Source: an uncultured Clostridia bacterium
GTDB taxonomy: Bacteria > Bacillota_A > Clostridia > TANB77 > CAG-508
Length of the DNA: 11,595 bases
Assembly: GCA_947628335.1 (NCBI GenBank)
Contig: CANQZT010000033.1
Location: 1 to 11,595 of the forward strand
Direction: 5' to 3'
Shown: one piece after another, positions 7,561-11,595 of the stretch
How positions within the stretch are numbered: position 1 is the first letter of the stretch
Layout of the letters: each line of letters begins with the position of its first letter
Program-made: the position numbers and the translations under genes
Notes under the pieces: generated by a model
The model's database searches: none
Seen by the model: the letters and a program-made list of their open reading frames with translations, nothing else
What the model was told of the DNA's origin: nothing

Positions 7561-8470
7561 TTATTCTCTAATTCTTGGGTTAAACTTCGAAATTTCTTTC
7601 ATCTTTTCATATAATGCTTTTTCTTCTTTTGTTAGATTTTTTGGCACCATTATTTTTACTGTAGCTGTTAAATCTCCACGACCACCTTTTCCATCCTTAT
7701 ATCCTTTTCCTGGTAAACGTAGCTTTTCTCCACTTTCAATTCCTGCTGGAACATATACAGATATCATATCATCTATTCCTTCTAGATTGACACGCGTTCC
7801 GAGAGCTGCTTCCCATGGCGACAAATATAAAGACGTATATAAATCATAACCTATTAATTCAAATTTTAGGTCCTTTTCCACTTGTATTTTTATAAATAGA
7901 TCTCCGTTTTTTCCTCCGTTTTTTCCGAACTTTCCCTTGCCCTATTAAACGAATTTTTTCCCCATTACGAATCCCTGCTGGTATTTTTATGTTAAAGGTT
8001 TTCATTTTTCCGTCTACAGTTCTAAGTGATATTTTTTTATTTAGACCATAGAATGCTTCCATAATTGAAATTGATATGGCTGTTTCTATGTTTTCTCCTT
8101 TTTCTGGTGGTGCTTTTTTGGTTACTTTCTTTGTTTGGTCATTTTCATCTTTTATATTTCCAAAAAACATATTGAAAAAGTCACTAAATACTGAATCTGC
8201 ACTTCTTTTAGATTCTTCATATTGTTCTTTTTTTCTTTTATTTCCTATGTGTGAATTCCACATTCTATCATATTTTCTTCTCGATACTCCACTTGATAAA
8301 ACTTGATATGCTTCATTTATATCTTTAAATCGTTCTTCCGATATTCTATCTCCAACATTAACATCTGGATGATATTTTTTTGCTTGTTCTCGATATGATT
8401 GTTTGATTTCATCCATTGTTACTTTATTTGTTTCTAATCCTAGTATTTTATAATAGTCTTTAAAAATCAT
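7561..8470 (-). pseudogene. DnaJ/CbpA-like co-chaperone, frameshifted in the C-terminal domain
   Basis: Two frames make one J-domain protein of about 302 residues, which would stimulate DnaK ATPase and hand over unfolded clients in the cytoplasm. The J domain (about 4-70) has the essential HPD at 34-36. A linker containing SDFFNMFFGN follows, with no CxxCxGxG zinc finger, so it is a type B/CbpA-like J protein rather than canonical DnaJ. CTD I includes ETAISISIMEAFYG and IPAGIRNGEKIRLIGQGK. An extra A in the AAA at 7933-7931 then breaks the frame. The other frame continues FGKNGGKNGDLFIKIQVEKD and CTD II (SPWEAALGTRV, VPAGIESGEKLRLPGKG) to the stop at 7561. ATG 8470 is the start: GGAGG lies eight bases upstream, and the GTG at 8485 falls before that site. 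As written, translation would stop shortly after the shift, leaving the J domain and CTD I. Confidence 0.85.
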
Positions 8471-8500
8471 TTCAACATCCTCCACATAAATGGTGATATC

Positions 8501-8529
8501 ATTATATCAGCAATATGTGTAATTTTCAA
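8501..8529 (-). promoter_or_regulatory. Sigma-A promoter of the dnaJ-like gene
   Basis: TTGAAA (8529-8524) and TATAAT (8506-8501) on the minus strand are spaced by 17 bases, giving a start near 8494 and a short leader of about 24 nt before ATG 8470. No CIRCE-type inverted repeat (the HrcA heat-shock operator) is visible near it, so HrcA control is not supported. Confidence 0.75.
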
Positions 8530-8575
8530 TAGTTTTACATAAGAAAATTAACCTTGTTGTATACAAAAAAAGGAA

Positions 8576-8990
8576 TTAATTTTTAATTGTAATTGGCTTT
8601 ATATAAACATTTACTTTATTGTCATATTTCATACTATTTTCAAGTTCAATATTATAAAATAAATGAATTTCCTCTATCTCATTTTCTTTTTTTATAACTT
8701 CAATTTTTTGTGTCGTAATTGTCATATTTAACATACCATATGGTGTATTTAATGTAGTATTATTCTTATTGTTTTTATCAAAAATCATACTTTGACCATT
8801 TCTTAATGTAATTATTTTATTTTCTAATATTGTCATTTTAAACTTCAATTCTATATCTTCGTATTTCTCAATAAATTCTAGTATTGCACCATTATTGTAA
8901 TATACAATTTCTCCTTCTGATGTATTTACTTCTTTTCCGAGTTTTTCCATCCATTATCTGTTCAGATTCAATTTTGACTTCAACTTTCAT
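8576..8990 (-). pseudogene. DUF1934 (YwiB-like) protein, frameshifted near the start
   Basis: The 137-residue lipocalin-like beta-barrel family has no established function. The C-terminal 120 residues show the DUF1934 pattern: EFIEKYED, LRNGQSMIFDK, then TPYGMLNMTITTQKIEV and a final strand pair ending VNVYIKPITI. The true N-terminus is in another frame. ATG 8990, with AAAGGAG seven bases upstream, gives MKVEVKIESEQIMDGK, the expected first strand. One extra A in the run at 8946-8942 then breaks the frame. Removing one A joins the two parts with no residue lost. An internal ATG at 8950 lies in the downstream frame but has no ribosome binding site, so I do not accept it as the start. The gene follows murF by 31 bp in the same direction and is probably the last gene of the yqeK-murF operon. 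Confidence 0.8.
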
Positions 8991-9021
8991 ACTCTTTCTC
9001 CTTTGTCTATTCTTTCGTAGA

Positions 9022-10413
9022 TTATATCTTTATGATTTCATCTACAATTTCTATAAACTTCATTCCCTGTGATGCTTTTATTAATATACTATCATCTGAA
9101 TGCATAATTTCTTTTAATTTCATTATTGCCTCTTCGTTTGTATTGTAATGATAAATATTTTCTTGTTTCATTCCCATTTTAGTTGCAATTTGCATTATAT
9201 AGCTTGATTCTTTTCCTACTGTAACTAATATATCTATTTTATTCTTTACGACTTCTTCTCCTATTTTTTGATGTAATTCTTTTGAATATTCTCCTAATTC
9301 AAGCATATCTCCTAAAACTGCAATTTTCCTTTTTGCATTCATTTTTGACAAATATTCTATTGCTGCTTTCATAGAATCATAATTAGCATTATAACAATCA
9401 TTTATTATTGTTACATTACTTTTATTTTTCTTAATATCCATTCTGTCTTTTGTAAGTTCAAAGCTACTAATTCCTTCTAATATATCCTGATTTGATATAT
9501 TTAATAAATTTCCAACACAAATTGCACATAGTGCATTATATACAAAGTGTTTTCCTCCCACTGGAACATTTACAATATTCTTTTCTCCTTTTAATTCTAC
9601 TTGAAATACACTTGCATATTCTTGTAAATTAATTTCTTTTGCTACAAAATTACTATCGTTATTTATTCCAAATGTAACTGTAGAATACCTAGAATTGTCT
9701 TTATTCCATTTATTTAGCATATCATTATCATTATTAATTACTAGAACGCCATCTTCATTCATTCCATCTAATATTTCTAATTTTGCTTTTAATATATTTT
9801 CTCTTGACCCCAGATTTCCTATATGCGACGTTCCTACATTTGTAATTACTGCAATTGTTGGTTTTGCAATAATACTTAAATTGTGAATTTCTCCCATTTG
9901 GTTCATTCCCATTTCTACAACTACTGCTGTATGATCTTTTAATTGTAATAGTGTTAAAGGTAATCCTATTTGATTATTTAAATTTCCTTTAGTTTTTAGC
10001 ACCTTATATTTTTTTGATATAATACTTGCTAAAATATCTTTAGTACTTGTTTTTCCAACACTACCTGTAACTGCAACAACTGGTATATTATAATTTTGTC
10101 TTTTATATTTTGCAAGTTCTTGAATTGCTTTGATTGTATCTTCTACAATTACTATTGTTCTATCTTTATATTTTTCCTTAATTTCTTTTTTTACATCAAT
10201 ATTTTCAAGTATACATACTTTTGCACCTTTTTCTAGCGCTTGTTCATATAATGTGCTTCCATCAAAATTTTCTCCTTTTATTCCTATGTATACATCACCT
10301 TTTTTTATATCTCTTGTATCTTTTGAAAAGTCATTACATATTTCTTCTTCATTTCCAAAAATAATTTTAGCATTACACACTTTTAAAATATCTTTTACTT
10401 TTATCTCTTTCAT
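9022..10413 (-). CDS. murF: UDP-N-acetylmuramoyl-tripeptide--D-alanyl-D-alanine ligase
   Basis: MurF adds D-Ala-D-Ala to UDP-MurNAc-tripeptide with ATP, the last cytoplasmic step of the peptidoglycan precursor. The 463-residue length is typical. The N-terminal substrate domain (about 1-105) includes STRD-like KDTRDIKKGDVYIGIKG. The central ATPase domain has the Mur P-loop AVTGSVGKTSTKD (114-126), the carbamylated-lysine region TKGNLNNQIGLPLTLL (141-156), EMGMNQMGEI (167-176) and TNVGTSHIGNLGSRENI (191-207). The C-terminal domain has NDCYNANYDSM (338-348) and AVLGDMLELGE (365-375), signatures that separate MurF from MurC/D/E. AAGGAG precedes the ATG by seven bases. It lies 37 bp after yqeK and 31 bp before the DUF1934 gene. 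As an essential gene that is intact, it anchors this part of the window to the chromosome. Confidence 0.97.
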   Translation of the reverse strand: MKEIKVKDILKVCNAKIIFGNEEEICNDFSKDTRDIKKGDVYIGIKGENFDGSTLYEQALEKGAKVCILENIDVKKEIKEKYKDRTIVIVEDTIKAIQELAKYKRQNYNIPVVAVTGSVGKTSTKDILASIISKKYKVLKTKGNLNNQIGLPLTLLQLKDHTAVVVEMGMNQMGEIHNLSIIAKPTIAVITNVGTSHIGNLGSRENILKAKLEILDGMNEDGVLVINNDNDMLNKWNKDNSRYSTVTFGINNDSNFVAKEINLQEYASVFQVELKGEKNIVNVPVGGKHFVYNALCAICVGNLLNISNQDILEGISSFELTKDRMDIKKNKSNVTIINDCYNANYDSMKAAIEYLSKMNAKRKIAVLGDMLELGEYSKELHQKIGEEVVKNKIDILVTVGKESSYIMQIATKMGMKQENIYHYNTNEEAIMKLKEIMHSDDSILIKASQGMKFIEIVDEIIKI

Positions 10414-10450
10414 AATTAGTCTCCTTTTTACATATATATTTCTATTTCCT

Positions 10451-11020
10451 TTAGTTATTCTCTTTTTCTAAAATAATACTATTTATTAAATATATAGTAT
10501 CAGGATGAATTAAGCTTTCTTTTTCTATACTATAATTAATTGCTCTTTTAGCAATATACAATATTCCTTCATTTAAGTCTGTATTACTAATTTCTCTTGC
10601 TTTTATTAGTTCTTCATTTTTTCTTGTTTCATCCGTTTTGTCTGCTATATAAATTATTTTATCAAATATAGTCATATTGGGATTTCCTGTTGTATGATAA
10701 CGAATTGCTTGCTTCATATCTTCCGAAAATCCAAATTCTTTACCACAAATATCTGCACCAATTTTAGAATGCCACAATCCCATCTCTCTTTTTTCAATTT
10801 CATCCAAAATAATTTCATTTTCTTTTACATATTCTATTGCTTTATCTTTTGGCATTTCTTTCGCTATATCATGTGCAATACCTACAAGCTTTGCTTTTTC
10901 CTCATCAATGCCATAAATTTTAGCAAGTTCCACAGCTCGTTTTGATACTCCTAAACAATGCTTGAACCTTTTCTCAGACATTGAATTTTTTACTATTTTT
11001 TCTATTTCCTCATACTTCAT
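10451..11020 (-). CDS. yqeK: YqeK-type HD-domain hydrolase (Ap4A hydrolase family)
   Basis: This 189-residue HD-domain phosphohydrolase belongs to the YqeK family, members of which split diadenosine tetraphosphate symmetrically into two ADP. The metal-binding series is complete: H21 in RFKHCLGV, H50-D51 in IAHDIAKE, H84 in LWHSKIGAD, H109 in RYHTTGNP and D127 in IYIADKTDE. The length and the order of motifs fit YqeK closely. The start is set at ATG 11020, five bases after AGGTGG; an in-frame GTG at 11029 lies inside that site. In most Firmicutes yqeK stands with nadD and rsfS. Here it instead leads murF in a probable operon, with a promoter candidate directly upstream. Confidence 0.92.
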   Translation of the reverse strand: MKYEEIEKIVKNSMSEKRFKHCLGVSKRAVELAKIYGIDEEKAKLVGIAHDIAKEMPKDKAIEYVKENEIILDEIEKREMGLWHSKIGADICGKEFGFSEDMKQAIRYHTTGNPNMTIFDKIIYIADKTDETRKNEELIKAREISNTDLNEGILYIAKRAINYSIEKESLIHPDTIYLINSIILEKENN

Positions 11021-11041
11021 TTTTACCACCTTTTCCTAAGT

Positions 11042-11070
11042 AGTATATACTTATTTTTTTAATTAGTAAA
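11042..11070 (-). promoter_or_regulatory. Candidate promoter of yqeK-murF operon
   Basis: On the minus strand TTTACT (11070-11065) and TATACT (11047-11042) are separated by 17 bases, with four and five of six consensus bases. Transcription would start just before the yqeK ribosome binding site. It is a moderate match in very AT-rich DNA. Confidence 0.45.
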
Positions 11071-11139
11071 GTTTCTCATTAAATTTACAGTATATTATCA
11101 TCCCTAAATACTATATACATAGTTTTACTTTCTATTTTT

Positions 11140-11595
11140 TCATTTTTTTAAATTTTTCTTATTTTCTTTTTCTAGCATAATATCTGCAATTTGATTTTTT
11201 TTAGTTAATTTATTATCATTTATGTATTGATAACTTAAAGCATTTTCTTTACTAACAACAGATTGTCCTAGTTCTTTTTCCATATCTTCTTTTGCAACTT
11301 TCGCTACATGTCCTCCTTTTTTCGCAATTTTTCTATTTTCTTCTAGTCCATAAGGTTTATGCTTTTTTGCAAGCTCTCTTGTTGCAATTTCACCTAAATT
11401 GGCTAAAGCTACTTCAACATCTGTCATATTATCTCTTAATGATTCTTTTCTAATATTTTTATAATCCTTATATTCACTAGCCTTCATTCCAGACCATTCT
11501 TGATATATTTCATTTGTTAGTACTGCATATTCATAATTTTGTTTTATTCCATTTGCTTTCCATACATCTGTTAATTTCTTTCTATCCAAAATTCC
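11140..11595 (-). CDS. BRO/phage antirepressor-like protein, C-terminal part
   Basis: The frame is open to the window edge, so the 5' end is outside. The TTG at 11589 is only the first possible start, and no ribosome site can be judged. About 151 residues are visible. They resemble the C-terminal half of BRO-N-domain phage antirepressor proteins: RKKLTDVWKANGIK, EYAVLTNEIYQEWSGM, EYKDYKNIRKESLRDNM, a helix with ANLGEIATRELAKK, and a GGHVAKVAKEDMEKELG segment followed by VVSKENAL. In that family the N-terminal BRO-N domain binds DNA and the protein counters phage repressors or responds to DNA damage; this is family knowledge, recalled from memory. It ends at TGA 11142-11140, about 70 bases before the yqeK promoter candidate, and has no other phage genes next to it in this window. 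Confidence 0.75.
   Translation of the reverse strand, partial: GILDRKKLTDVWKANGIKQNYEYAVLTNEIYQEWSGMKASEYKDYKNIRKESLRDNMTDVEVALANLGEIATRELAKKHKPYGLEENRKIAKKGGHVAKVAKEDMEKELGQSVVSKENALSYQYINDNKLTKKNQIADIMLEKENKKNLKK

Noticed and set aside
7925..7940. Programmed frameshift at GGGAAAG in the dnaJ-like gene
   Set aside because: The heptamer is not in the register needed for -1 slippage, and the downstream frame requires skipping one base. No family precedent is known to me.
9019..9024. TATAAT at the 3' end of murF as promoter of the DUF1934 gene
   Set aside because: The bases arise from the last codon and stop of murF, and no -35 box lies 16-18 bases upstream.

Overview
The window looks like chromosomal DNA of a low-GC Firmicute, most likely an uncultured gut-type member of the Clostridia. 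The evidence is extreme A/T richness by eye, AAGGAG/AGGTGG-type ribosome binding sites, Bacillus-like TTGACA/TATAAT promoters, and a cell-wall gene (murF) next to yqeK, a DUF1934 gene and a dnaJ-like gene. The ordinary code with TAA, TAG and TGA stops fits throughout. No taxon can be fixed from this sequence alone.

Left end (1-950): about 490 bases hold no intact gene. They contain a TACATTAA-type repeat family and a hairpin terminator that closes a short minus-strand reading-frame remnant. A decayed plus-strand gene follows (492-866). It keeps an HKD-like phospholipase-D motif of the kind found at the C-terminus of ORF6N-type phage/antirepressor proteins, but it has two compensating frameshifts and no N-terminal domain. 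Next is an intact GNAT acetyltransferase on the plus strand. It converges on the long minus-strand block at a perfect 60-bp palindrome that contains the stop codons of both genes.

Centre (1504-7486): everything is on the minus strand. Transcription probably starts at a consensus promoter (TTGACA-17-TATAAT) at 7486-7458. It runs through two unrecognised small genes (171 and 95 aa) and a VirD4/TraG-type coupling ATPase gene whose P-loop is interrupted by a one-base insertion. After a strong hairpin come a YhaO/SbcD-like phosphoesterase and a YhaN/SbcC-like ATPase that has two membrane segments where SbcC has a zinc hook. The order suggests a DNA-handling or DNA-transfer module, but no relaxase or other type IV secretion gene is visible.

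Right part (7561-11595): a dnaJ-like (J-domain plus CTD I/II, no zinc finger) gene has its own promoter and a frameshift in its C-terminal domain. Upstream of it lies a probable three-gene operon, yqeK - murF - DUF1934, of which the last is frameshifted near its start. At the edge is the C-terminal part of a BRO/antirepressor-like phage protein whose 5' end lies beyond the window.

Three otherwise convincing genes (VirD4-like, dnaJ-like, DUF1934) each carry exactly one extra base, and the left remnant carries two more indels. This either marks uncorrected indel errors in the assembly or real decay. It is the main caution in using this annotation.
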